Origin: Polytrichum commune
Taxonomy: Eukaryota > Streptophyta > Polytrichopsida > Polytrichales > Polytrichaceae
Direction of reading: 5' to 3'
Length of the DNA stretch: 64,000 nt
Assembly (NCBI GenBank): GCA_950295325.1
Contig: OX485806.1
Span: forward strand, 8,246,001-8,310,000
How positions within the stretch are numbered: position 1 is the stretch's first letter; every line of letters begins with the position of its first letter. Below are positions 48,800 through 61,399 of this stretch, piece after piece. Below the pieces are notes generated by a model that worked only from the letters and a program-made list of their open reading frames with translations, had not been told where the DNA came from and ran no database searches. The translations under genes were made by a program, and so were the position numbers.

Positions 48800-49190
48800 C
48801 GAGCCTTGTGTTGTCACTCTTTTTAATTGGACACCTATATGTCAGTTGGCATATGACAAGGCTTGTAATTAAGAATGGACACAAAAAAGAGGCTTGTTAC
48901 AAAGAGATTGGACTATTTTCTGAAAATATAGACCCAATTCTAAGTCCAACAGTGAACACAATAAGGAGGGCCTATGTAATTTGTTAAGAAAGAAAGAGAA
49001 TCTTCACTTTGACCTCTCATAACTTTCTCTCATGGGAAACTCCAAAATTAAAACCTGAAAATGACAGTCTTCTTGATCTGCAATTGATAACAGGATCATG
49101 GATTGAGAGAATCATGGATCCAATCCAATGGCCGATATTGTTTGTGGAGTTGGAAGTGCCCATCATAGGGCCACGTACCTTATTGGCCAG
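48800..49190 (+). mobile_element. Dispersed family A repeat, forward, PFC1 3' flank
   Basis: TTTAATTGGACACCTATATG, GACAAGGCTTGTAATTAAGA, AGAATCTTCACTTTGACCTC and the end AGTGCCCATCATAGGGCCAC identify the family. It begins about 60 bp after the PFC1 stop codon, so it may lie in the 3' UTR. Confidence 0.7.
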
Positions 49191-50962
49191 AGGCTTGAAT
49201 CAGACTCTTGAGCTTTAGGATTCTTAAAATGAGATGTCAAGAGGAGTTGCTTTTTACTGGTTAGAGATACATAGATTTAAAATTTGGATAGAATTGACTC
49301 GGCAGTCACTATCTTAGGATGGTTAGCAAGAAAATTTCAACCCAAATCTGTCTATGGGATTTGATTCAATAAAATATCCAATATCATTTGCAGGATGCAT
49401 CCTTGCACATACTTCACTTCCACCTGGTCTTTCATTTCTTAGTTGAATTGACCAGAGCCATATACTTGGAATGTTTTTGGAAAATAAGTGATCTTTTTGA
49501 AAGGGAATTAGAGCATCAAAGTTGAGTAGCACTCCAGGACTTCAAGGAATAATCATGTTCACAGTAAAACGAATATCAACTTATCTATTTGAACTTTTTG
49601 GGCTGAGCCTTTTGCATCATAGAAATCATCTCAATGATTTGGATCATTTAAAATCAATCAATTGTTGGCTACTTGATTCTTTTGATTGTCACCTACAAGG
49701 CTCGGTCGGTTGGGTGTCAATATGTTTCGATTAATTCTGGATTGATTGCTAGGTGTTGTTTCATTAAACCTCAAAGGATTAAAGCATAACAATATCTGTT
49801 GGAGAGCCTTGTCTAGATTCAGTTGACATTTATGAGCTATCTTGAAATGAAAAAGCATAAGTTGTCAAACTGTATGCGGCACCAATAAATATAAAAGATG
49901 AGTATATGTATACACAACATTTGTGTAGTGGTTTTTGGAGCCTTATTGCTGATGTGTGGACTTCTTAGTGGTTTGTCTGATAGGGATTATAAGCCTAATT
50001 TATTCACTTGTTGAACAAATAGTCATGGGAGCAACAAGACTCCAAAAATTGAGTACACCTGGTAATCAATGTCTGGGAATCAGTCTCTGGCTGTAATGTG
50101 GGACTGGTTTCATTCCTCGTCGGTACTACTCGACAGGCAACCAACCCCACATTTCTGCCAGTAATCAAACCCCAAAGACTGGTAACCTAATACATTACTA
50201 TCAACTACATTGTTTTAAAATATTTATTTATTTATTTATTTATTTATAGTAATTCGGAGACAATATGTAACAAATACAAGGTGTATTCATTCAGATTTTG
50301 TGTAAATCGTTTGGTTCTTAGACTTTATCAACAATGATTATATTAAAATCCATCAATTGATGACAATGTATATCAGTCATTTGAAAGCTATGTTTAACTT
50401 GCATCTTTAAGTGTAAACAATTAAGAGGGCTAACTCAACCCAAAAGGATCAAAGAAGCAACTTGACCCACAATATAAAGTCTCTTAGCAACTTGAACCTT
50501 TATGGACTCACCTTCTATACCTCCTCAGAGATGGTTGAAGCCACTGTCATGTTTCACAAACATGAGACCTCTAAGTATCTCAACACCAATAAACTAGTAA
50601 AACCTATCCAATTTACATAAATAACCCCTAATAGGAAATTTCCTGAATGAAACAAATAAAGTGATGTTTACTGAGAGCAAGAGTTCTGAGATTACATAAA
50701 ATGAGACAGAGAAGGCGCTTCGTGTCTCCATGACATTGGTGAAGCTTGTCTTGGACATTTCAACACGCCATATTTGGATCTGTTATTATGATATAAGAAA
50801 AGATTCAGGTAATGTAATTAAAGTTTTGGATTATCACCAACTAGAAGAATGAAGCATGTCGTGGTCACTAATAAGCACTGCAAGTTTTGTATGGAACACG
50901 TAACTTATTTCAAATCTAATATGTACAGATCAATTTTCTGGTAACAACATACCTGTACGAAA
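49191..50962. other. Intergenic spacer between convergent genes
   Basis: No gene recognised. It contains a TTTA tetranucleotide repeat at 50222-50248. The last few hundred bases should include the 3' UTR of the minus-strand membrane-protein gene. Confidence 0.5.
50222..50248. repeat. TTTA microsatellite
   Basis: About six TTTA units in a row within the spacer. Confidence 0.9.
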
Positions 50963-53900
50963 CTACTTCCAAAGGCACACATTCTTGTTAGATTTTGTTG
51001 TCTTCAATATTGGTTGTTTGTTCAATATTGGTTGTTTGTTTTTTGATCTGCTGCTTTGATTTCCAAATGCTCGATTACGAAAACTCCATCTTTCAATTTG
51101 CCGCGGCAACAACTCATTGTTTCGTTGGGCAGATGATGGAATTGCACTGATGACTTGATTTGAAGATTGTGGACCTCCATTATTTTCATTTGTATTGTTC
51201 ATATTATTTAGATTTGAAGCTTGAAATCCTGATAGTTCTTGACCTTTGTCTGCCAACCATGTTTGGTATCTACATCATCATGACACATATTAATTTCACA
51301 TTTTCAACTTGATGATTATGGAATTATTTCTCATATATATACATGTGGGTTTCTTTTTGGAGTTGCAATACCTGTGATACACAAAAAGCAACAATCCAAT
51401 TGCGATGTAATGGAGACCAATTGTTTCTTCATTCATCATTTTGTCTCTTCGAACCGAAGGCCTTTCCTGAAAGTACATAAAACCTTCTCACAAAATTATT
51501 TACGATTTCACTATTCACAATGTTTGATTCATCATATCTTGAAAGCATATATATATATATATAGTATTTTACAAAAACATATTACGTGAAATCATCAAAT
51601 TTGGTAACTTTGGATACCTCATTGAAAAATCCTTTTTCGACGATTTTCCCCTGTAACATAACAAATCACAGTTAGGAAGACTTAGTATCGTGATTCTTCA
51701 AGAGGTTTATACTAATAGATATATGTTCTTAGCATCAAAGATATGCATTTAGAAATATCAACATAGTTGGCTTTTCAAAAAAAAATCTTTAGTCTGTAAA
51801 AGCGAACTTTTCAACGATTATTACCATCTTCTCTGCAACATTTTTGACAAGCTTTATGACAAGGAAAGTAACTGCACTGGTTTTGGATATCAACAGCATT
51901 TCCGCAACAACCTGACATTCATAAGTTTATCCTTGATTTGTGATTCTGTTTCATTTTGATAAACGTCCATCACACTTGCAACTTCAATACAATATTTTGC
52001 AATATTTGTTTCAAGACATCTGGGATACATTTACTAGAAAATTGGTGAAACCTTTGCTATGAAAGATTCGTGAGTTCCCAAATCACACAATTGTTAACTC
52101 AAAGAGAACACAACATTAATAGTTGTATGACCCTATCATCAAAGCCTCCAAAATAATAGGTGGTCAATTTTACCTCCAACGTCCATAAAACGTAAAATAA
52201 GAGAATTTCGCCAAGACCTTCCAACAGATTTGTCCAAGAAAAAAAAAATTGGTGCATCCTTATTTTCCCCCAGCTGGGCTCAAAGGCAATTGCAAAAGCA
52301 AAAGCTATGACTGCCAACCATTGTGCAATCAGGCCCAAGGTTGCAAAAGGAGTTCCATAACCTGCATATGCCGACGCTTGGTTGGGTCATGTGTTCCAGA
52401 CTAGAGTGCAAAAGTTTCATATGTTCACTTTCAAGTTTTTTTCCTTTATCAACTTTTGTTGTGTATACAAAACGTGCACATTAGTAAAAGTAAATAAATT
52501 AGCTTCATGAAATGCCATGTGTATGTGAATTACCTTCATGCTATTGTTGACAGCATTGCAAGTATATCATGTCATGGCCGCCCAAAACATGTAAGCCAAG
52601 AATTTTGGTTATACACAATATTTCAATAATTCCTCTTATTAGGTACTCTCTAGTGATCTAATGTTTTGTGATGGATCTTGATCACGATTTATTCCATTAA
52701 TATGTTGGGTATTGAGAAATTTCAGGTTAATTTTGTATAGAATGAAAACTTTTTTTTGAATCTCACTAGTATTGTATAAAATAGGATGTTTCATAGAAAT
52801 ATATTAAAATTTCTACACAAATAAATTTGCATGGTAGAACAGATGAATCATTAAATAAAATAATGTGACAATTTATTCACCTGTAGAAAGTGCTGTGTAC
52901 TTGTCCACCGCATTGCAGAGGCAAAGGCTCCCATCACCAATGCTACCAAGTCTTCAAACTCATAAGTTTGATCCAGAGCCTTTGCAACTACCAACAACAA
53001 ACAATTTTTAATAAATTTTCAATGATACCTTCCATCATAACAATTGGATGTTAGTGATAATCCTCAACAGGTGCTCAAGGCTAATTCTCCACATTAGATT
53101 TTCAATAGCTCAATCTGTACTTGAGGTGACCTCATGGGCCACTTTCAAAACGTTAGAGAAGAATCTCAGACATGTACAACAGGCACCAAATTTGATCCAA
53201 TGCGTTTTTTAGGTACTTCATACAGCATACTATACTGAACATGATACTCAATTTATAAATATCCACTTGTAAGCATGAAATAAGTCCTATACCGATTATC
53301 ATGTCATAAATGAGATTCTAACTTACTTGTTAACAAACTGCCTGTTGTGAGGCATGTGACTCCTACTGTTAAGCTGATACTAAAATTCTCCAGGCTGCAA
53401 AGTTATTTAATATGAATCATGACCACAAGAGATTCTTGTTAGAAGAACTATTACAATTTGCAACACAGTTATCAAATAGCAAAATGGAAAGACTGTTTCT
53501 TCACTTCAGAGAGTAGATGAAAGTTTAAAATGTGCTCACTGGAAAGTGAAGGCCAAGATAAGGACAAACAATAATGCTCCCGATTTACACTGCATCCAGA
53601 TACAAAACATTGATCATAATATGATTGAACACTGGTCCATTAGAAGGGGATTGAAAATTTCTGCTAGCATAAAACGAGGTGCAAAAGTCCAATGATTGAG
53701 AACAACAGCAAATTTGTCCTGATTTACCATCAAGCAATCCAAACTTAATATGGAGGTGTTTTTGGCTTTACCAAAATGCAGGAAAGTTGTAATTTTTGAA
53801 GGAGCTTGTTAGGACGCACCAATATCTTGAATTGATCGTCGAAACCTCCTTGAGGGAGATCAATAGCCATGTCGAAAAACGTGGCCGATGCAGCCGGTAT

Positions 53901-56900
53901 TACTGCCACAAAAGACAAGGATCATCATTAATCCAAAATCATCTAGCACACAAAATCTGCACTGGAGACTTAAGAATCGACCAATATTCTGAAAAATTGA
54001 CCAATCAAAGTTTATTTGTGGCATCTTTATTGCATGTTGAAGTCATGCACCTAACACATCTACTAGAAATATTTTGGACATACCCTTGGACATGGAGGAT
54101 GCCAGGTAGGCAAAGTTCGCAGGTGGCGCAAACTGACCCCAACGTCGTTGCACTTCATAAGCGACAAATGCTTGAAAAACAAAACCAAACGCATGCACCC
54201 AGTAAGGAGCTGGAAACCCCTTCAAGAAGGTTCCTGTCTTTGAGTCCCTGAACCTGCTCAAATTCAAATACAAATGAGTACAGCTTATGAAAATAGTGCA
54301 TTTCTGCAAGGGTGGCTTAAACACAAGGCCTGAACCTGGAGCCCGGATCCCATGGGAACTCCAAGATTAAACCACCTGAGGCTGGAATAGTACTCATATG
54401 GATCACCTCCCTAGAATTTGATTTCTTGGGGACCCTACCACCTATGGTCCACCCAATCATAGTGAGGTATCGGGTTGAACTGGATATTTTCAACCAACCA
54501 TGTGGGAACCGCGGGGCTTTGCCCTTGGGGGAGATAGGTGCCGGCCAGTGTTCAAGATTGAAGCCCTCATATGAGTTTCATTTTGAAGGGCTCTCAAATT
54601 TCAGCTCTTGAGTTGAAGGGCTAGTTCAAATCCAAGACGACAATCCAAGAATATAGAAATGAAATACAAAACTCATATTAAACTTGTGCATGAATTATAT
54701 GGTACATGTTTCCAATACAATGTGAAGAATGAAGAATCGACCATCTAATTCTACTTCATGTAGTGACAATGCCCCTCGCTTGTTGGTTCTTGTGGCGGCG
54801 GGCAAATTATATTGAGGACTTCAAGTGATGTCTTCATTTTCAATTTGGGGTTGCGTTTTGAAGGGCTGTCTTGAGAGAGGTATATTTTGAAGGGCCAAAT
54901 CGCGTTTGAAGGGCATTGAAGACTTCAATCTTAAACACTGGTGCCAGCCCGCTTGTCCTCGCCCGTTCAAGGTGTTCACCTTTGAAAGGAGGCAGTGGTT
55001 GTTGGGGGCCCTCTAATTCACATCATGCTCATTTCGGGGTTACGTATAGACTTGAAAATGAAGCAACACCATAGTTCACACCAGTGGCAATATTAGAGTC
55101 GTCTTTCTTTCTTTCTTTCTACATTTTTGCAACTCAAGGGCATCCAAAAATCCAAAGTTTGTGCAAGAGCAAGGGTCCGAGAGACTGCTTACATGTCAAC
55201 GCCAATAGTGGAAATATACCAGAAAAGAACATAAACAGAAGTGGTCTTTAGGATATCCTTGATTTCATCAACTTTGCTGGTTCTTGTAATTATCTGAACA
55301 ATTGGTGTGGTCCAGTCGTCTACTGTAGGTTGAGGTGGGATGCGCAGTTCGCTCCCAAATTGCCAGCCAAAAGGAAGACCCCACTGAGAACCTACACCAA
55401 CAATTTATCTGTTCAACCATATGATGAAGCTCCATTGGCAAACTTCATCTCTGCATTAGTGGGCTCCCACAAAGGATTTAGTCTATCCAATTGTTAAATA
55501 AAACTACAAATCAGATTCTGAACAATTCAAAATTTTAGATATAATTTCTCACAAGATGATCTTCATACATAGTATTGAGAGTGGCATCATATAATACAAT
55601 ACGGATGTCACATAGAGATTCCTCTTCTCCACTGCCACATGGAAATGGCCTTCTATCAGGGTACTTGCATCAAAACTGGTGGCACAAGCACTGAGCATGT
55701 CATTCACATGCTGCCACTGCAATTGATCTCAAATATTGCAGCGTGAAGCAAGATAACACTACGGATCAGATTCTGAATATTTTAGAATTCTAGATGTTTC
55801 TCAGAAGATGACCTTCATACACAATTTGGGAGTGGCATCATATAGAGATGTCACATAACAATTTATCCTCTCCACTGTCACATTAAGTGCACTCTTATTG
55901 GGTACTTGCATCAAAACTAATGGCAAGCACCGAGCATGTCATCTAAATGTCACTCAGTGCAATTGACCTCAATTGTTGCAACTTGCAGCAAGTCAAGACA
56001 GAAGGTACATGGACACCCTATTCCAGAGACCAGATTTGCTGCAGTAACTTGGCCATTGATGACCAAACAAAGCGAAGATGATTCTCAATGCAAGGGTTGG
56101 TTGGAGTTCCTTGCCATTGAACCATCACGGTCCATCAAAAGATGGCATTGGTGCCATGGGTATGTATCACAAATGACCCTTGCAGCATTGCTATCTTTTG
56201 AAGCACCGGGATGCTTGAATGGCAAGAGATGATGATTACCCCAATGAGCCATCACCATGGTGCATCAAAAGATGGCAATGCAATGTTGTGCCATTGTGAA
56301 TGTACCTGATGCGTCGGCAGCAGAATCACTGGTTGGGCTGCCATAGCTGAGGCTTGCATATGAGCTTGGGGAGAGGGCAGCTGGTAGGAGAGACTCTATA
56401 ACACCCGGCTCTTCAGTTCCAGCAGAGGGAGAAGAGGGACGTCCTGCTGCTGTGGCAGGAGACAAAGCATTAGGGCAAGCCCAGCTCCACTCGGACAACC
56501 GGCTCCGCTCTAAGATATCGATGAATTTCGTCTCCGCACATTGCAAACACATGTTGGGGCCCAATGGTCCAGGGTTATGTGGGCAGCTCGGAGTCCCTTC
56601 GGTTTGTGGAGTTGTGGAGGCATCCAACCTTGTCGGTCTCGCTGCTGTACAATCCTCAGCAACAGGGGCAGAAGCAGCAGCAGCAGCTGAGGGTTCGGAT
56701 CCAAATGACAGAAAGTTTAAGAACCTGCTTCTTGGGGACTCGAGTGCATCTCCACATAGGAGCCTGGGCTTCTTGTTGGTATAGAACAGGAAGACTAGAG
56801 AAGATGACAAAGCAACTGCAGCCAGGATTCCTAGCCTTTGCGCACCGGTCAGGTTAATTTGCATACTACATGAATTTGATGCTTGAGGAGCTTGCGACAT
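50963..56900 (-). CDS. Unrecognised multi-pass membrane protein, about 658 aa
   Basis: Minus-strand exons: 56900-56306, 55391-55193, 54253-54084, 53902-53820, 53589-53540, 53394-53327, 52987-52901, 52376-52174, 51911-51825, 51650-51618, 51466-51372, 51269-50963. Frame is continuous at all joins, but the exon 7/8 join is uncertain: the stronger donor at 52880 does not give the right phase, so I used 52900. Residues 20-42 (LGILAAVALSSSLVFLFYT) form an N-terminal membrane anchor, followed by a low-complexity Ala/Ser/Pro region with a C-P-H...M-C-L-Q-C pattern near 110-125. Conserved-looking parts include WGLPFGWQFGSELRIPPQPT, SVYVLFWYISTIGVDM, GFPAPYWVHAFGFVFQAF, TPFATLGLIAQWLAVIAFAF and GLHYIAIGLLLFVYH, giving about six to eight further membrane segments. 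The tail is polar and Asn-rich. The start is the first ATG in frame. I do not recognise the family and assign no function. Confidence 0.7.
51548..51564. repeat. TA microsatellite in membrane-protein intron
   Basis: An uninterrupted (AT)n run inside intron 10 of the minus-strand gene. Confidence 0.85.
54270..55190. other. Intron 2 of the membrane-protein gene
   Basis: About 940 bp. It contains repeated TTTGAAGGGC words (54586, 54859, 54888, 54908) and a TTTC microsatellite near 55104-55122. No coding sequence is apparent. Confidence 0.5.
55560..55960. repeat. Direct duplication in membrane-protein intron 1
   Basis: Two copies share ATACA-AGT-TTGAGAGTGGCATCATATA, GATGTCACATA, TCCTCTCCACTG-CACAT, GGGTACTTGCATCAAAACT and CACTGAGCATGTCAT. 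They lie near 55565-55700 and 55815-55940, about 245 bp apart. Confidence 0.75.
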
Positions 56901-59230
56901 GACTTTTTCCAAATCAGAAAGTTGTTATTGCTACAGGAAGTTTATGTGATGAACAGTGAATCTGGTTGAGTAGAGTCCCTCCCCTTGTCTTTCGTCCTCA
57001 GCAATCTGGTAACATCCATTACCTACTAGTCGTTCGTTGTTAGGGTTACAAACACAAATGTGTATCATGCTTATATGTCTTTCTTTCTTGCTTCCTTCGC
57101 TCGATCATTGCATATGAGAATCACCTTACACATCTCCCTATGCATCGTGGAGAAATCCTTCTCTGAAATACAAAAGGGAACTCACGTGGCTTCAGTTCAT
57201 TGCAGCGTCTACCCTAAGAATAAGATGCTAGGGTTTCAAGAATTGCATTCCTTGGTATGAACTCTACATGAATTATCGCAATAGGAAGTGAAATGTGACG
57301 GCACACTAGAAACTAATTTTGTGGTTGAAATTGATTGCAGGGTACATACCATCATCTCCAGCTAAGTAGGGTTGGTCGCAGCAGGGTTATACTTAATGCA
57401 GGCATGATGGCACTGACTTGACCTAAGCATGTTGCATGGCGAGCTTGGTTCGGGTAACATATTGAATTCTTCTCTTTCTACTGGCCCTCCTCATACTTCT
57501 TCTGTAGCAATGTACTCATTTCAGGAAATAATACTGAGCGAAGAATGATGATTGACATAGGAGAGCTAAATCGCACTCCAATGACAATAAAATCGCCTTA
57601 CTTGCTCTCAAATCATGTTCTCTTACGACCAGTGATGCTGACGACAAATAATAGTGATCATTTGTAAACTTGTCTTCCCTTGTCTCATGTGGTAGAATCA
57701 CAGGCATTTGTGCAATCTGATACCACATGAAAGTGGTCAATGGCTCTGCCTGAGGCTCACACATAAACTAAGCAATGGTGACTCCAAATTGTAGCCTGAA
57801 GAAGCATGGGAAGATCAGCAACCCTAAACCTCCAGACCACAAAGCCTAATTTACCAAAATCTTGGAAACCCTGACCAAGGTCTCTCTATCGCATCCAGAC
57901 ACACAAATAGTGCAATTGTGATTGCAACCTATATCTCTCAGAGGAATTTGATCATGTGATCACTTGGAAATGGGTAACGTTGCAAGCCACGCTTACACAA
58001 AGAAGGAAACGCACGAGCATTCTGAGGAGTGCCCATGACGGATCCATGTAGATATGATTATAGCTAGGTGCTCAGGTTTTCAGGATGTGCTTTCACACAC
58101 ACATACTTACAGCTATATTCAGTCTGCTATTTGCAATGAGAATGCATGCCTAAATGCACAAGTGAGAATCTTCGTTTACTGTGAAATTTGGTCATCTTGG
58201 ATGTAAGTTGTAAGTAGCAAGAGCACATGAATCATTAGAAGAAACAGAATGTGTCAGATTCACGAAAGTATAACTTTGCCAGGTTGAATATTGCATACCT
58301 ACTGTCACAGTAAGTAGTGACTTACAACACCTTCGACAATTCTGGAAGAAACATTTGACTCACACTATATTCCACTGTGAGATTTATTTCAAAAGGTCAA
58401 GCCTAAGAATGTTACGCCTTCAATTTTAAGCAAGTGGCTGGTCGTAGAAAATTAGGAGGTCTGCTGGAGATATGAAACAAGTTGGAACTTGGACAGCTGG
58501 GTAAGAATAAGGTGTACCTATAATTTCTCTGAGTATACAAGACGCAACTCCGGATATCAGTGTGCACATTGCAGTTTGCACCTGTTATCAAAAGAAACTG
58601 ATCAGTAACGAACAAATACCCCCACATCCACATCACATTATCAGGAATACTCCCCAGGTCCGTTATAGGTTAGTTTATACATTCAATGATTACACTGACT
58701 ATATATGGAATTTCGAGTGGTGCAGAATTAGTGCCGCGGGTTGGTCACAACAAACAAATGCAAACTGTCACCAAAGCATTAATGGTTGCAAAGAATCATC
58801 TGCCCAGTCTAGTGTGAACTTTGTGTAGTGGCTTAGTTGTATCTAAATCATCAAAAGCACAGCCGGTTTGACCTTGAGGCAGATACCTGATGCAGTGCAA
58901 ATTCTAGCTTACACGAGGGCTTGCAAATCTGAGCGACCGGATTTTCAGGAGCGGTACTCACACTCTTCCTCACATAATTCAGTGATTACCTTGCTACCGA
59001 TATTCAGAGAACCACGCACGTAGTAATCTACTGCTGGAGCTTTTGTGCGGCGCCGCACTTAGCCTCGATTTGTGTGTTAACCTTCAGTGCTGTCATTTGT
59101 GTGTTAACCTGCGCTGTCATTCGTCCACGCTAGGGCTCTCGGAAGCAGCGAAAGAGTAGATTTTCTTCTCGGCAGGAGAAATCTATCGCATTCACTTATG
59201 AGGAGACGTAGAAGAATAAATAGCTGCATC
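56901..59230. other. Intergenic spacer, no recognised gene
   Basis: Upstream of the membrane-protein gene, it should hold that promoter and 5' UTR. Short ORFs on both strands (for example 57060-57260 and 58562-58828) have no family features I recognise. Confidence 0.4.
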
Positions 59231-59359
59231 TAGTTGTCCTCCATCTTATTCCTAACCTCGCGCGCCAATTGCAACTCGCCGCATCGGGGACCTTTGTGGC
59301 ATCACGAAGTCGTCCATAAGGAGGTCGGTAGTAATATCATAGTGAGTCAAGCACTTGTC

Positions 59360-60670
59360 ATTTGCATGTATGCTCCTTTCTCTCTTTCCTCTCCATTTGG
59401 AGCGGCCAGCTCGAAAAATGTGGGTTTTCGGGAAGCTTGTGTCGAGCTTGTGAAGTTCGAACTTGTGAAGTTTCCGGAGATGATAGGCTGCACGTGTTGC
59501 AGGTGCACTTTTATTATTGACGACCGTTCGAATATATCTACCGAGGAATCTATCACATTGGATTATAAATAGTTGTAAGTTGTTGCGGCTTGAGGAATTT
59601 TGCTCCTGTGTGCAGGCTTTCGTCGAAAATAATAGCAAAAAAATAGGTAGTAGTAGAGGTCATCGGATGTTGCAGGCCTCTCTTTTTCCGTAATAATCCT
59701 CCTTAGCAAGCCGCTTGACATAGTTTTTCTTATATCGTCATCCTATTTTGCATCTGTTCTGCAGTTCTCGTGCAAGGTTTTCGTAATTTAAAGATTTCAA
59801 CGAGGAGAATTACACAATGTCTTCTCACAACTAGATGGAGCGATCCTCCTAATTTCTTTCTATCCCTAATTCCCTTTGGAGCGGCCAGTTCGGAGTTTCA
59901 GTAGCGTAGATTTTCAGGCCGACGCATGTGAGGTTTCGGAGTGTTCATAGTGTTTGTGTTTGGACTTGTCTTTGAGGTATCACATTGGAATAACAGTTAT
60001 TACTTGATACGTGAGGTCTGCAGGCTTTGGTCGAACATTTTAGGAAGAAACTAAAGAGTCGTAAAAGATCAGGTGTCGGCCGAGTCTCTTCTCCGTAATT
60101 CTCTCCCAATTTTCTCTTTTGCAAGCCGCACGAAGTAGTTTTGCTTTTAATTTGTCTTCTTATTGGCATCGACTGCTCTGCATTTCTTCTCGATCGCTAA
60201 AAGTTTTCGTACATACCGCATCGAGGAGTTATTCACCACTGTAGGAAGTCATTCTCACGATGGACCTCCTTACTTTCTCTCTTACTCCTCCCATTTGGAG
60301 CTGCCGGTTCGGAGTTTCAGTAGCGTAGATTGTCAGGACGCTTGTGTCGAACAGCTGAAGTTTCGGAGACGATACGCATCACGTCGTCATATGTTTGTAA
60401 CTGGAATTCAAGCAATCACGTAGGCATAGGTATTAGTTACTTGCAGATGCGTGTGGTCAGGCTTTGGTCGAACATTTTAGGGAGAATGTTGAATCGGTAA
60501 AGACCAGGTGTCGGCGGAGTCTCTTTTCGGTTTTTCCTTTATCGCAAGCCACACGTAGTTTTATTTTGTCTTCTTTATAGTTCTAATTTTCTTATGTACT
60601 GCAGTTCTCGCAACAAGCTTTTGGTACACACCTCAACGAGGCGATCATCACCTCTCTTGGAATTTACACA
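59360..60670 (+). repeat. Diverged tandem units upstream of PAH-like copy C
   Basis: The marker CAGGCTTTSGTCGAA lies at 59614, 60021 and 60458, spacing 407 and 437 bp. A second marker, GC(G/T)GCC(A/G)(G/T)TTCGGAGTTTCAGTAGCGTAGA, is at 59881 and 60300 with a decayed form at 59401. A third, GCAAGCCRC-ACGTAGTTTT, is at about 59706, 60122 and 60545. The last unit runs into the true first exon at 60671. Confidence 0.85.
59817..59834 (+). pseudogene. Dead duplicate of the first coding exon of PAH-like copy C
   Basis: CACAATGTCTTCT matches the context of the true start at 60671 (CACAATGTCTTCT). After ATG-TCT-TCT a base difference shifts the copy, and a TAG follows at 59832-59834. The copy lies within the upstream tandem unit, so the duplication covered promoter, 5' leader and exon 1. 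Confidence 0.7.
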
Positions 60671-61399
60671 ATGTCTTCTGACCACAAGATGGAGGCGGAC
60701 TGGTCCAAGCGTAAGTTGAAACCTACCTGCACGAGTTTCTTCAAGGCTTTGTTCCTAACATTATATCAAGCCTGTATGAACTTGACTGCCGCAAATTTTG
60801 CTGTGATTAAATCGAGGAAGCCACTGTCTATCACAAGCAGAAATTGAAATACGAATTCTCTGAAAGCTTCTCGCTCATATCTTTCATCACTACTGTAGAA
60901 GGATGTTATTCTATGATGTTCTCATTTTAGAAAGAAATCCAGCTGACCTATGGACATGTCTACAGGTTTCAACATCCTGGCGGCCGAGTTTTTCAATGCT
61001 GCACTTCCAGGCGGAACAACAAACATCCGCCAGCGATACACTGCATCGCAGCAGCCTTACGAGCGGGACGCGCAGATTTACCACCCGCAGCACTGCTCGT
61101 TTCTGGAGATGCTGAAAATGCATCTCTTACCGAGAAATGAGCCCGTCTACATGATGTGTTTCTTCATAGTGGACGCATACGCTCAACAGAGGATGAGCGC
61201 ACGGGAGGCATTCGACCGTCTCAGCTGTGTCTTGGTGAACGATGCCAAGCTCCTGGAAGGCGCCTTCTACCTGTTCGCCCAGGAGATTATGGAGCTGCCT
61301 GAGATCACCTTGCGCTTGCACGATTTCGAAAAGAACAAGCGCGAAATGCCGCCGTCTGACAACGCCAACTTCCGAACGCTGCGTGTGGTGCCTAATTAA
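60671..61399 (+). CDS. Small PAH-like protein, copy C
   Basis: Two exons, 60671-60710 and 60966-61399, join in frame (a split Arg codon) to give 157 aa. Exon 1 encodes MSSDHKMEADWSK. Exon 2 runs through a variable region rich in Gln and Tyr, then FLEMLKMHLLPRNEPVYMM, then AREAFDRLSCVLVNDAKLLE, then GAFYLFAQEI. The REAFDRL-C-LVN core and the helix spacing match copies A and B, and the LLEGAFYLF tail is nearer a classical PAH ending (hydrophobic, acidic, G, F..F). The protein ends with a charged tail. GC content of exon 2 (about 55 percent) is higher than the surroundings, as expected for a selected coding exon. Function is inferred only: possibly a transcriptional co-repressor adaptor. Confidence 0.65.

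Noticed and set aside
52520-52600. Possible small extra exon between exons 7 and 8 of the membrane-protein gene
   Set aside because: A donor-like AAGGTAATT is present on the minus strand, but no AG acceptor lies at a suitable place before it.
59234-59638. 112- and 128-codon ORFs on opposite strands
   Set aside because: They lie in the duplicated promoter units of PAH-like copy C and are not maintained in the other units.
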